Part shown: positions 7,970 through 16,200 of the stretch, in pieces
Numbering within the stretch: position 1 is the first letter of the stretch
How the letters are laid out: each line of letters opens with the position of its first letter
NCBI GenBank assembly: GCA_963790575.1
Contig: CAWBPD010000032.1
Span: 124,001 to 188,000, forward strand
Source: CAVTSA01 sp963790575
GTDB lineage: Bacteria > Chloroflexota > Dormibacteria > Dormibacterales > Dormibacteraceae
Length of the DNA stretch: 64,000 nucleotides
Direction of reading: 5' to 3'
Made by a program: the position numbers and the translations under genes
Notes under the pieces: model-generated
Database searches by the model: none
What the model saw: the letters and a program-made list of their open reading frames with translations, nothing else
What the model was told of the DNA's origin: nothing

Positions 7970-9084
7970 CTGATCATGCCTCGCACTGAGCGCGTGTGCC
8001 GGGTCCACCTCATGCGTCTGTGGCGCTCTTTCGCTGTCGCTAGCCACTCCTCGCCGGGTGGGATCGATGGCGACTGCGGTTCGCTTGCCTCGTGCTTCGC
8101 AGCCCTGATCCAGGATCTAATCGCCTCCTCGGCCTCGGGTCCAATGAGATCGCCCTCCGCAAGCAACTCTCGCGCCACCCGGCGTTCACGCTTCAAAAGC
8201 ACCTGCCGCCACCCGTCGGGCAGCTCCATGCCCACGCGCTCGCCCTCCGCGTGAAGCTGACGGAGCAGCTCGAATCCCATCTGCTTGCCCATGATGATGG
8301 ACAGCGCCTCGGGCTCGCTCGTATTCAGATCGGCCGGCTTCTTCGGATCTGGCGGGACCATCCAACCGTCGTTGCGGCGCACCTGGGCTTCGAGTGCGGC
8401 CCGGACGCGGGAGCGGACCTCGACGCGGTCGCGGGCCGGCACGTTGAAGGTGAGCCCGAACCCCTCCATCGCCTGCTCCACCAAAAGATCCATCTTCCGC
8501 TCGGGACCCACGCGCGCAAGCTCGAGCAGCGCGTCCCGCCCTCGCATCTCCGGCAAACTCGCGGCCATCGAGAGCACCTCGCGCGTCGCCGGCATGTAGT
8601 TGGGGTAGTGCCGGCTGCGGTCAGGAACCTGGCGCGAGATCCCCGGGAACACGGACTCCAGCCGCGCCAGGAGGTGGGGCAGCAGGGCCTGGGTGGCCGA
8701 CTCGGTGACCCCCTCCTCCAGGAAGACGGTGCTGGGAGTCGGACCCCTGAGCTGGGGGCTGTACTCGTTTGGCAGAGCAAGGTGGATGCTCTCGTGGAGC
8801 AGGGTGCCGGCGATCTTGCGCAGGCGCTCCAGCTCGCTCGCGGACAGGGGACGACGGTGGCGGCCGAGCAGCGCCTCGATGAAGGCCGGAACCTGCTGGC
8901 CCACGTCCATGCGCCCGTAGCCGATATGGGCGGCGCCGGCCACGTGTTGCTCGGAGGGAGGCAGGAGGCCGAAGGTTCGCAGGTCCACCCCGTGCGCGCC
9001 CAGCAACTGGGCCGTGGTCGCGGCCACCTGCCCCAGGAAGGCCGCGAACCCGGGAAACCGCGCGGGTGGATCCACGTTGGCCAT
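7966..9084 (-). CDS. HExxH metallopeptidase-like protein B2 (paralogue of B1)
   Basis: 372 residues from ATG 9084. HESIH lies at residues 97-101 and EEGVTE at 123-128, the same zinc-motif layout as B1, with shared blocks HVAGAAHIGYGRMDVG, SRQVPDRSRHYPNY, KMDLLVEQAMEGFGLTFNV and the PPDPKKPADLNT stretch. Both catalytic-type motifs remain, so both copies have stayed under purifying selection even though they have diverged along their length, unlike the identical A tails. The C-terminus is basic and variable (RHRRMRWTRHTRSVRG). Coupled to A2 by ATGA. Function beyond likely metal-dependent hydrolysis unknown. Confidence 0.72.
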   Translation of the reverse strand: MANVDPPARFPGFAAFLGQVAATTAQLLGAHGVDLRTFGLLPPSEQHVAGAAHIGYGRMDVGQQVPAFIEALLGRHRRPLSASELERLRKIAGTLLHESIHLALPNEYSPQLRGPTPSTVFLEEGVTESATQALLPHLLARLESVFPGISRQVPDRSRHYPNYMPATREVLSMAASLPEMRGRDALLELARVGPERKMDLLVEQAMEGFGLTFNVPARDRVEVRSRVRAALEAQVRRNDGWMVPPDPKKPADLNTSEPEALSIIMGKQMGFELLRQLHAEGERVGMELPDGWRQVLLKRERRVARELLAEGDLIGPEAEEAIRSWIRAAKHEASEPQSPSIPPGEEWLATAKERHRRMRWTRHTRSVRGMIR

Positions 9085-9182
9085 CGTGGCATCCGCATGC
9101 GGACAATCGGCAGACAATGGCGAGCCCGCGGTGATCCGTCCGTGAGAGGTGTTCTCCGCGCCGCCCCCGGAGATAGGGCACC

Positions 9183-9236
9183 TTTCTCCGCAATCCGGCC
9201 CTACGTCGCCGGCGGAACGCCCCGGCTGTGGAGAAA
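9183..9236. repeat. Palindromic element, TTTCTSCR family, copy 3
   Basis: Arms TTTCTCCGCA and TGTGGAGAAA with the interior TCCGGCCCTACGTCGCCGGC. It lies just upstream of the second module. Its interior resembles both copies 1-2 and the element at 30973, so it may be the remnant edge of a third module or an independent insertion. Confidence 0.55.
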
Positions 9237-9518
9237 CGCACCTCACAGCCGCCCGGCAGCCCACCCGCCCCGCGTAAAGGGCCGTGCGAAGTGGGACCCA
9301 ACCCGCGTACCCTTCCAAACCCGGCGGCCACGCGACCGACGTGTAGAAAGCGCAAACGCTGGGCAGAACCAGTGAACGTGCACCTCTGCGGGGATGGGTC
9401 CACCGCTCGGCGTCGATCGTCGAGGTCGGTTCCGGCGTTCGCTGGAGCGTGGGTTAAAGTGCACGGCCGCGGCGCCCGCCGCGGAATGAGAGAACAACCA
9501 GAGGAGTAGTCCACCGCC
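9237..9518. promoter_or_regulatory. Upstream region of topA
   Basis: Gene-free stretch of 282 bases. It contains a perfect hairpin at 9467-9484 (CCGCGGC-GCCC-GCCGCGG), a possible -10 box TTAAAGT near 9454-9460, and a GAGGAG ribosome-binding site at 9501-9506 that sets the GTG start at 9519. The promoter assignment is weak; nothing else was seen. Confidence 0.3.
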
Positions 9519-11816
9519 GTGGCAGAACGTTTGATCATCGTCGAATCGCCCGCGAAGGCGCGAACGCTGAAGCGCTTTCTGGGCGGCGACTACGAAGTGA
9601 TGGCGTCGATGGGCCACGTGCGCGATCTGCCCGAGCGCGATCTCGCGGTCGACGTCGAGCACGAATTCCGGCCCCACTACGAGGTCGTCGAGAGCCGCAA
9701 GCAGACGATCTCCGAGTTGAGAAAGAACGCTTCGAGGCGGGGCACCGAGGTGATCCTGGCCTCCGACCCCGACCGTGAGGGGGAGGCGATCTCCTGGCAC
9801 CTGGCGGAGGTGTTGCGCCTGCGCGACCCCAAGCGAATCGAGTTCCACGAGATCACCACCGAGGCGGTCCACCGGGCGCTGCTCAGCCCCCGCGAGATCG
9901 ACATGAACCTGGTCAACGCCTACCAGGCACGCCGGGTGGTCGACCGCCTGGTCGGGTACCGTCTCAGCCCCTTCCTCTGGAGCAAGGTCCAGAAGGGGAT
10001 CGGCGCCGGACGCGTGCAATCGGTGGCCCTGCGCCTGGTGGTGGATCGCGAACAGGAGATCCGGCAGTTCCGGCCGGAGGAGTCCTGGACCGTCGACGCC
10101 ATCCTCTCCAAGCAGGACGCGGGCGAGGACGAGGCGGATCGGTTCCGCGCCCGGCTGCTGCGACGTCTCGACGATCCCAAGGGGAAGCTCGAGCTGAAGA
10201 CGGAAGAGGACGCGAGGCGGGCGATGGCCCTGCTCGACGGTGCCTCCTACACCGTCCGGTCCCTGGAGCGGAAGGAGCGCCGCAAGTCGGCGCCAGCGCC
10301 CTACACCACCTCCACCATGCAGCAGGACGCCTCGAGCCGCCTTCGGTTCTCACCCAAGCGCACCATGCGCCTGGCCCAGGACCTCTACGAGGGCATCGAG
10401 CTGGGCCGCGAGGGTTCGACCGGCCTCATCACCTACATGCGCACCGACTCGACCCGCATCTCGGACGAGGCCGACCGCAAGGTCAAGGGCTGGATCCAGC
10501 GTCAGTTCGGTGATCGCTACCTGGGACGGCCGCGGCAGGAGAAGTCCCGCCCTGGCGCCCAGGACGCGCATGAGGCGATCCGCCCCACCGAGCCGTCGCG
10601 GCGTCCGGAGGACATCCGCCAGTACCTGTCGCCCGACCAGTACCGCCTCTACGAGCTGATCTGGCGCCGCTTCGTCGCGAGCCGCATGGCACCCGCTGTC
10701 TACGCCGGGACCACCGCCGAGATCGTCGCCGGCCCCTTGGTCCTGCGCGCCACCGGCTCGGTGTTGACCTTCGACGGCTACTACCGGGTCTGGGAACGCG
10801 ACGACGACCCCGAGTCGCGCCTGCCTGAACTGCAAGAGGGGGAGCCGCTCCGCTTCTGGGAGCTCCAGCCCGAGCAGCACTTCACCCAGCCGCCCCCGCG
10901 CTACTCGGAGGCCTCGCTGATCCAGGAGCTGGAAAAGCGCGGCATCGGCCGCCCCTCCACCTACGCCAGCATCGTGGGCACCATCCAGGACCACGGCTAC
11001 GTGGAGCAAAAGGAGCGCCGGCTCCACCCGACCGAGATCGGGGAGGCGGTCAACTCGATCATGGTCGGTCACTTCCACGACATCGTCGACGACGCCTACA
11101 CGGCCGCCATGGAGCAGCGGCTGGATGAGGTCCAGTCGGGCCGGGTCGAGTGGATCCCGGTGGTGGGCGATTTCTACGGCCCCCTGGAGAAGATGCTCAG
11201 GCAGGCCAAGGAGGCGATGCCCGCCGACACTGGCGAGGAATGCCCCGAGTGTCACCAGGGCACGCTGGTCCTGCGCGCCAGCCGCTACGGCCCCTTCAAG
11301 GGGTGCTCGCGCTACCCACAGTGCAAGTACCGACAGGCGGTCCTGCGCGGTGGCGAGGCGCCGGAGCCGAAGCTGCTGGACGAGACCTGCCCTGAGTGCG
11401 GCCGTCCTCTGCAGGTTCGCAACGGCCGCTACGGAGAGTTCATCGGGTGCTCTGGGTACCCCGAGTGCAAGTACATAAAGAAGGAACGCGCGGAGCCCGA
11501 GCACACCGGTGTGGAATGCCCTGAGTGCCACCAGGGTGAGCTGCTGCGCCGCCGCGGCCGCTTCGGACCCTTCCTCTCTTGCAGCCGCTACCCGGACTGC
11601 AAGTACCGGGCGAACGTGGGCAAGGACGGCCAGCCGAAGGTCAAGGCGGAGCCGAAGCCGCTCGACGAGACCTGCCCCGAGTGTGGAAAGCAGATGGTCG
11701 AGCGGGAGGGGCGCTACGGCCCCTTCAAGTCCTGCATCGACTACCCCAAGTGCCGCGGCGGGACCAAGTCGAAGTCGGCGAATGGTAGCCGGCGCCGGCA
11801 GAAAGCGACCGTTTGA
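9519..11816 (+). CDS. topA: DNA topoisomerase I
   Basis: Type IA topoisomerase of 765 residues that relaxes negative supercoils. The TOPRIM domain opens with LIIVESPAKARTLKRFLG and contains the acidic triad region SDPDREGEAISWH. The catalytic tyrosine is Y306 in GLITYMRTDSTRIS. The PSTYASIV motif lies near residue 480. The C-terminal 190 residues hold four tandem Cys4 zinc ribbons (ECPECHQGTLVLR, TCPECGRPLQVR, ECPECHQGELLRR, TCPECGKQMVER) that bind single-stranded DNA. GTG start supported by GAGGAG upstream. Its 3' end overlaps the next gene by 35 bases. Confidence 0.97.
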   Translation: MAERLIIVESPAKARTLKRFLGGDYEVMASMGHVRDLPERDLAVDVEHEFRPHYEVVESRKQTISELRKNASRRGTEVILASDPDREGEAISWHLAEVLRLRDPKRIEFHEITTEAVHRALLSPREIDMNLVNAYQARRVVDRLVGYRLSPFLWSKVQKGIGAGRVQSVALRLVVDREQEIRQFRPEESWTVDAILSKQDAGEDEADRFRARLLRRLDDPKGKLELKTEEDARRAMALLDGASYTVRSLERKERRKSAPAPYTTSTMQQDASSRLRFSPKRTMRLAQDLYEGIELGREGSTGLITYMRTDSTRISDEADRKVKGWIQRQFGDRYLGRPRQEKSRPGAQDAHEAIRPTEPSRRPEDIRQYLSPDQYRLYELIWRRFVASRMAPAVYAGTTAEIVAGPLVLRATGSVLTFDGYYRVWERDDDPESRLPELQEGEPLRFWELQPEQHFTQPPPRYSEASLIQELEKRGIGRPSTYASIVGTIQDHGYVEQKERRLHPTEIGEAVNSIMVGHFHDIVDDAYTAAMEQRLDEVQSGRVEWIPVVGDFYGPLEKMLRQAKEAMPADTGEECPECHQGTLVLRASRYGPFKGCSRYPQCKYRQAVLRGGEAPEPKLLDETCPECGRPLQVRNGRYGEFIGCSGYPECKYIKKERAEPEHTGVECPECHQGELLRRRGRFGPFLSCSRYPDCKYRANVGKDGQPKVKAEPKPLDETCPECGKQMVEREGRYGPFKSCIDYPKCRGGTKSKSANGSRRRQKATV

Positions 11817-12351
11817 GCGGGTGGGCGGCGCCTCCGAACCGGCCCGGATCGCCGGGGTGGGGGCGCTCCTGTTGAGCGCGGTGCTCATCGGTGTGGGTGC
11901 GGGACTGCCGTGGCTCACCCAAGTGGGCACGGTGCCGGTCGCGGCAGGCCACGTGCAGAAGGTCACGTACACCTATGCCGGGATTGAGTACGGGAACGGC
12001 TGGTTCGCGATCCTCGCGGCCGTCCTTCTGGCCGCGGTCGCGGTGGGGGCGGTGGTGCTCGGCCGGGGCCGGCTGGAGTGGATGGTCGTGGTTCCGGTCG
12101 TGGTCGGCGGCCTCTCGCTGGGCGACTGGCTGAGCGCCCTGCGCGGGACGGGTGTCGCGTTCCCCGCCGGCGTTGCGGTCAGCCTGGCCGGCCTTCTGCT
12201 CGCGTCCCCGGCGGTGGCCGCGCTCCGGCGCGCCCGCCTCAGCGGGCGCCTGGCGATCGCGGCCGTCACCCTGACGGCGACCGGGTTGGCACTGCTCCTC
12301 GGCGCGCTCTTGGGACTGGCAGCGCCGATCTTCGTCGTCCGCGCGTACTGA
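11782..12351 (+). CDS. Four-helix membrane protein of unknown function
   Basis: 189-residue integral membrane protein starting inside the topA 3' end (ATG 11782), so probably co-transcribed with it. Four hydrophobic segments are visible: LLLSAVLIGVGAGLPWL, FAILAAVLLAAVAVGAVVL, AGVAVSLAGLLLASPAVAAL and IAAVTLTATGLALLLGALLG. A loop with VTYTYAGIEYGNGWF sits between the first two. This four-helix layout resembles Trp-rich small membrane proteins common in high-GC Gram-positives, but there is no diagnostic motif. Function unknown. Confidence 0.7.
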   Translation: MVAGAGRKRPFERVGGASEPARIAGVGALLLSAVLIGVGAGLPWLTQVGTVPVAAGHVQKVTYTYAGIEYGNGWFAILAAVLLAAVAVGAVVLGRGRLEWMVVVPVVVGGLSLGDWLSALRGTGVAFPAGVAVSLAGLLLASPAVAALRRARLSGRLAIAAVTLTATGLALLLGALLGLAAPIFVVRAY

Positions 12352-12484
12352 GCTCGGTTTTAAGAGCACCGCCGGCCGGGTACACTCTGCTTGCCGGTTC
12401 CCGAGGGACTGAGTTCGCACGCCCGGGCTGCATCCTGTCTCCCACTCCGGGAGCGAGCACGGGCGGAGGCCAACAGGAGAACAC
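12352..12484 (+). promoter_or_regulatory. Putative promoter/leader of rpsB-tsf
   Basis: A 133-base gap before the ribosomal gene, with a possible -10 box TACACT at 12381-12386 and a clear AGGAG site just before ATG 12485. A possible -35 is poorly defined. No S2 leader structure was recognised by eye. Confidence 0.35.
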
Positions 12485-13336
12485 ATGCCACAAGTCACGC
12501 TGAAGCAGCTGCTCGAGGCGGGCGTCCACTTCGGACACCAGACGAGCCGCTGGAATCCCCGGATGCGCCCCTATATCTTCACCGCGCGCAACGGGATCCA
12601 CATCATCGACCTGCAGAAGACCGTGCGCCTGCTCGACGACGCTCTGGGCTTCGTGAAGGAGGTCGCCGCCACCGGACGGCCGGTGCTGTTCGTCGGGACC
12701 AAGAAGCAGGCTCAGGAGACGATTCAGACCGAAGCCGCCCGCTCCGGGATGTTCTTCGTCAACCGCCGCTGGATGGGCGGCATGCTGACCAACTTCGCGA
12801 CCGTCAAGAAGCGGATCGAGCGCTTGCAGGAGCTGCGCAAGCTCCGCGACTCCGGGTACTTCGAGCAGCTTCCCAAGAAGGAAACGAAGAAGCTCCAGGA
12901 CGAGCTCGACCGCCTCATGTACCACTTCGACGGCATCGCCGACATGCGCCGGCTGCCGGGGGCGGTCTACGTCGTCGACCCCCGCAAGGAGCACATCGCG
13001 GTCACCGAGGCCAACCGCCTCAAGATCCCGGTGGTCGCGATCACCGACACCAACTGCGACCCGGACCAGATCCAGCACGTGATCCCGGGGAACGACGACG
13101 CGATCCGTGCCGTCAAGCTGCTCACGACCAAGATCGCCGATGCCTGCCTGGAAGGCCGGCAGGCGGCCGTGGAGCGCGGCGAGCAGCTGCCGCAACTGGA
13201 AGAGCGCGAGTTCCTGGAGACACCTCGGTACGACCTGATGGAGGAGTACATGGACGACGAGGAGGATTACCTCCCCGGCGTCACCGAGGAGGACTTCCTG
13301 GGCCGCGACGCCAACGACGAGGGCGGCCTCCGCTAG
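12485..13336 (+). CDS. rpsB: 30S ribosomal protein S2
   Basis: 283 residues, with the S2 hallmark sequences LLEAGVHFGHQTSRWNPRM near the N-terminus, VLFVGTKKQAQE, RWMGGMLTNF and PVVAITDTNCDP. It binds the 30S head/body junction and recruits S1. Longer than the roughly 240-residue core because of an acidic C-terminal tail (EEYMDDEEDYLPGVTEEDF), a lineage-type extension. First gene of the conserved rpsB-tsf-pyrH-frr run. ATG start with AGGAG at good spacing. Confidence 0.97.
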   Translation: MPQVTLKQLLEAGVHFGHQTSRWNPRMRPYIFTARNGIHIIDLQKTVRLLDDALGFVKEVAATGRPVLFVGTKKQAQETIQTEAARSGMFFVNRRWMGGMLTNFATVKKRIERLQELRKLRDSGYFEQLPKKETKKLQDELDRLMYHFDGIADMRRLPGAVYVVDPRKEHIAVTEANRLKIPVVAITDTNCDPDQIQHVIPGNDDAIRAVKLLTTKIADACLEGRQAAVERGEQLPQLEEREFLETPRYDLMEEYMDDEEDYLPGVTEEDFLGRDANDEGGLR

Positions 13337-13403
13337 GCGGCGGCCGCGACCCGGCGCTGAAGGGAGTGCCGGGCATCCACCTGATACCGAGGAGACGGCA
13401 GAG

Positions 13404-14018
13404 ATGGCAGAGATCACGGCTGCCCTGGTGAAGCAGCTGCGCGACCGCACCAACGCCGGCATGCTGGATTGCCGCCAGGCGCTCCAGGACGCCGGCGGCG
13501 ATCTCGACAAGGCGGCGGTGCTGCTGCGCGAGCGAGGGATCGCCAAGGCCGACAAGCGCGCCGGTCGGGAGACCTCCAACGGGCTGGTCGAGGCCTACCT
13601 CCACCGCACCAGCGACGACTTCCCACCACAGATCGGGGTGCTGGTCGAAGTCGACTGCGAGACCGACTTCGTGGCCAAGGGCGACCAAATGAAGACGCTG
13701 GCGCGCGAGCTGGCGATGCACATCGCGGCGTCCAGCCCCCGCTGGGTCCAAAAGGACGACGTCCCGGCCGAGGTGGTCGAGCAGGAGCGCCAGCTCTACC
13801 GGCGCAAGGCGGAGCAGGACGGGCGCCCGCAGGCGGCCTGGGACCGGATCGTGGAGGGCCAGGAGCGGAAGTTCTACGAGGACAACGTGCTGCTGGAGCA
13901 GTTCTGGGTCCGCGAGCCCAAGACGCGCATCCGGGATCTGATCGCCGAGACCGTGGCCACGGTGCAGGAGAACGTGACCGTTCGCCGGTTCTCCCGGTTT
14001 AGCATCAAGGAAGGGTGA
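13404..14018 (+). CDS. tsf: Elongation factor Ts (short form)
   Basis: 204 residues; nucleotide-exchange factor for EF-Tu. The N-terminal UBA-like domain carries VKQLRDRTNAGMLDCRQAL, and the core motif EVDCETDFVAKGDQ is clear. It is much shorter than the roughly 285-residue E. coli protein; short single-core EF-Ts forms like that of Thermus are known, so this is a natural variant, not a truncation. The C-terminus ends normally (VQENVTVRRFSRF). The stop overlaps an in-frame GTG that could extend pyrH. Confidence 0.96.
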   Translation: MAEITAALVKQLRDRTNAGMLDCRQALQDAGGDLDKAAVLLRERGIAKADKRAGRETSNGLVEAYLHRTSDDFPPQIGVLVEVDCETDFVAKGDQMKTLARELAMHIAASSPRWVQKDDVPAEVVEQERQLYRRKAEQDGRPQAAWDRIVEGQERKFYEDNVLLEQFWVREPKTRIRDLIAETVATVQENVTVRRFSRFSIKEG

Positions 14019-14068
14019 CTACCCCGGGGGCCCCAGGTGAGCGGGTCCGCTCATCGCCGCTGCCAGCC

Positions 14069-14800
14069 ATGACCCCAGAGCCGAAGTACCGCCGCATCCT
14101 GCTCAAGCTGAGCGGCGAGGCTCTAGGAGGGACCCGGGCCTATGGTCTCGACCTCACGGTCGTGCAGCGGATCGCCCGCCAGGTCAACGACGTGCACGCG
14201 ATGGGCGTGTCGGTGGCTCTGCTGGTCGGCGGCGGCAACATCTTCCGCGGCGTCGAGGGCTCGGCGATCGGGTTCGATCGCTCCACCGGCGACTACATGG
14301 GCATGCTCGCGACCGCGATCAACGCGCTCGCCCTACAGGAAGGGATCGAGCAGATCGGACTGCAGGCGCGCACCATGTCGGCGATCGAGATGCCGAAGGT
14401 GGCCGAGCCTTTCATCCGCCGCCGCGCCATGCGGCACCTGGAGAAGGGCCGTATCGTCATCCTCGCCGGCGGCACCGGCAACCCGTTCATGTCGACCGAC
14501 ACCGCGGCAGCGCTGCGGGCGGCGGAGCTGGAGTGCGAGGTGCTGATGAAGGCGACGCGGGTGGACGGCGTCTACACCGCGGATCCCGAGCGCCACCCGG
14601 ACGCGGAGAAGATCCGCCATCTCGAGTACCTGGAGGTGCTCACACGCGGGCTCGGCGTGATGGACTCGACCGCGGTCACGCTGTGCAGCGAGAATCAGAT
14701 CCCGATCGTCGTCTTCGATCTCCTGAAGGAGGGGAACATGGTGAGGGTCGTCGGTGGAGAAGCGATCGGAACCTTGATCGGGGAGGCGGCGACACGATGA
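14069..14800 (+). CDS. pyrH: Uridylate kinase (UMP kinase)
   Basis: 243 residues from ATG 14069; phosphorylates UMP to UDP. Amino-acid-kinase fold motifs: YRRILLKLSGEALGG, LLVGGGNIFRG, GDYMGMLATAINALALQ, ILAGGTGNPFMSTDTAAALRA and VLMKATRVDGVYTADP. A longer reading from GTG 14015, overlapping the tsf stop, would add 18 unconserved residues, so the ATG that matches the family length is preferred although its ribosome-binding site is weak. The stop overlaps the frr start as ATGA. Confidence 0.96.
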   Translation: MTPEPKYRRILLKLSGEALGGTRAYGLDLTVVQRIARQVNDVHAMGVSVALLVGGGNIFRGVEGSAIGFDRSTGDYMGMLATAINALALQEGIEQIGLQARTMSAIEMPKVAEPFIRRRAMRHLEKGRIVILAGGTGNPFMSTDTAAALRAAELECEVLMKATRVDGVYTADPERHPDAEKIRHLEYLEVLTRGLGVMDSTAVTLCSENQIPIVVFDLLKEGNMVRVVGGEAIGTLIGEAATR

Positions 14801-15366
14801 GCGAGATCACGCAGTCCTCGGTCCTCGCGGAGGCCCAGGCGAAGATGAAGAAGGCGCTCGACCACCTCGAGCACGAATTGAGCACGATCCGGACCGGGCG
14901 GGCCAACCCGGCGCTCATCGAGCACCTGCCCATCAACTACTACGGCACGCCGACCCCGCTCAACCAGCTGGCGCAGATCGGAACCCCGGAGGCTCGGCTC
15001 CTGCTCGTGCAGCCATACGACCGCTCCTACGTGGGGACCATCGACAAGGCGATCCGCGAAGCCAGCCTGGGACTCAACCCGTCCAACGACGGACAGGTGA
15101 TCCGGGTGCCGATCCCACCGCTGACCGAAGAGCGCCGGCGGGAGTACGTCCGCCTCGCCAAGCAGCGCGCCGAGGAGAGCCGGGTGGCGATTCGCAACGC
15201 GCGCCGGGACGAGATGCACCGGGTGCAGCGTGCGGAGAAGGCGGGCGAGGTCCCGGCGGACGAGAGCCACCGGATCGCGGACCAACTTCAGAAGCTGACC
15301 GACCAGATGGTCGAGCGCGTCGACGAGCGGGTGCAGCGGAAAGAGGCCGAGGTGATGGAGGTCTAG
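14797..15366 (+). CDS. frr: Ribosome recycling factor
   Basis: 189 residues, typical length. With EF-G it splits the post-termination ribosome. Motifs KMKKALDHLEHELSTIRTGRANPALIEHL, YYGTPTPLNQLAQI and PPLTEERRREYVRLAKQ are diagnostic of the three-helix/hinge fold. The ATG overlaps the pyrH stop. A GTG-started uppS follows after 50 bases. Confidence 0.97.
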   Translation: MSEITQSSVLAEAQAKMKKALDHLEHELSTIRTGRANPALIEHLPINYYGTPTPLNQLAQIGTPEARLLLVQPYDRSYVGTIDKAIREASLGLNPSNDGQVIRVPIPPLTEERRREYVRLAKQRAEESRVAIRNARRDEMHRVQRAEKAGEVPADESHRIADQLQKLTDQMVERVDERVQRKEAEVMEV

Positions 15367-15416
15367 GTGCGAGGTAGCACGCGGGTCTGGTCCAGGCCGG
15401 GGGGCGCCTGACCGCG

Positions 15417-16127
15417 GTGGCCGACGCCGTCCCGCGGCATGTCGCGATCGTGATGGACGGCAACGGGCGGTGGGCTCGGCGCCGCAACCGCCCGCACTCC
15501 TTCGGGCATCGAGCCGGTGTGCGGGCGATGAAGCGGGTCATGTACGCCTGCGAGGGCCTGGGCATCGAGGTCCTCAGCGTGTATGCCTTCTCGACCGAGA
15601 ACTGGTCCCGGCCCACCGCCGAGGTGCGCGCGCTCATGCGCCTCTTCAACGAAGCCATCCAGCGCGAGTTCGACGAGCTCAACGAGCGCGGCATCCGGAT
15701 CGTGGTCAGCGGGCGCACCTCGGAGCTCCAGCCGGGGATCCAACAGCGCATCGCCGACGCCGAGCGGCGGACCGTGCGCAACCGCAACGGGGTCCTGAAC
15801 GTCTGCCTCAACTACGGCGGCCGCGCGGAGATCGTGGACGCGACGCGGCAGGTGCTGCGCGAGGGCCTGGACCCTGACCACCTGACGGAGGCGGAGCTGG
15901 GGCGCCGGCTCTACCACCCTGAGCTCCCCGATCCGGACTTGATCATCCGCACCGCGGGCGAGCAACGACTCTCCAACTTCCTGCTCTGGCAGGGCGCCTA
16001 CGCGGAGATCCACGTCACCGACACGCTGTGGCCGGACTTCGACGAGGAGGACCTGGCTCGCGCGATCGCCGACTACGGGACCCGGGTGCGCCGGTTCGGC
16101 GGCCGGCCGGCGGAGGTCCCCGGGTGA
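15417..16127 (+). CDS. uppS: Isoprenyl (undecaprenyl) diphosphate synthase
   Basis: 236-residue cis-prenyltransferase that makes the lipid carrier for cell-wall precursors. It shows the family start HVAIVMDGNGRWARRRN (catalytic Asp in MDGNG), YAFSTENWSRP, LNYGGRAEIVDA and the C-terminal substrate motif DLIIRTAGEQRLSNFLLWQ. Start GTG 15417. The next enzyme in lipid metabolism, cdsA, follows after a palindromic gap. The exact chain length is not readable from sequence. Confidence 0.96.
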   Translation: MADAVPRHVAIVMDGNGRWARRRNRPHSFGHRAGVRAMKRVMYACEGLGIEVLSVYAFSTENWSRPTAEVRALMRLFNEAIQREFDELNERGIRIVVSGRTSELQPGIQQRIADAERRTVRNRNGVLNVCLNYGGRAEIVDATRQVLREGLDPDHLTEAELGRRLYHPELPDPDLIIRTAGEQRLSNFLLWQGAYAEIHVTDTLWPDFDEEDLARAIADYGTRVRRFGGRPAEVPG

Positions 16128-16146
16128 CCCACCGCTGGGGGAACCA

Positions 16147-16180
16147 CCCCACGAAACTCCGCAAGCTCCGTTTCGCGGGG
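16147..16180. repeat. Palindrome with CGAAAC/GTTTCG arms
   Basis: CCCCACGAAAC ... GTTTCGCGGGG inverted repeat, one mismatch in the outer arm, in the 73-base gap between uppS and cdsA. Its core matches the larger perfect palindrome at 17079-17140. It could form an RNA hairpin within the operon. Confidence 0.6.
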
Positions 16181-16200
16181 ACCCCGGTGACCCGGGGCCG

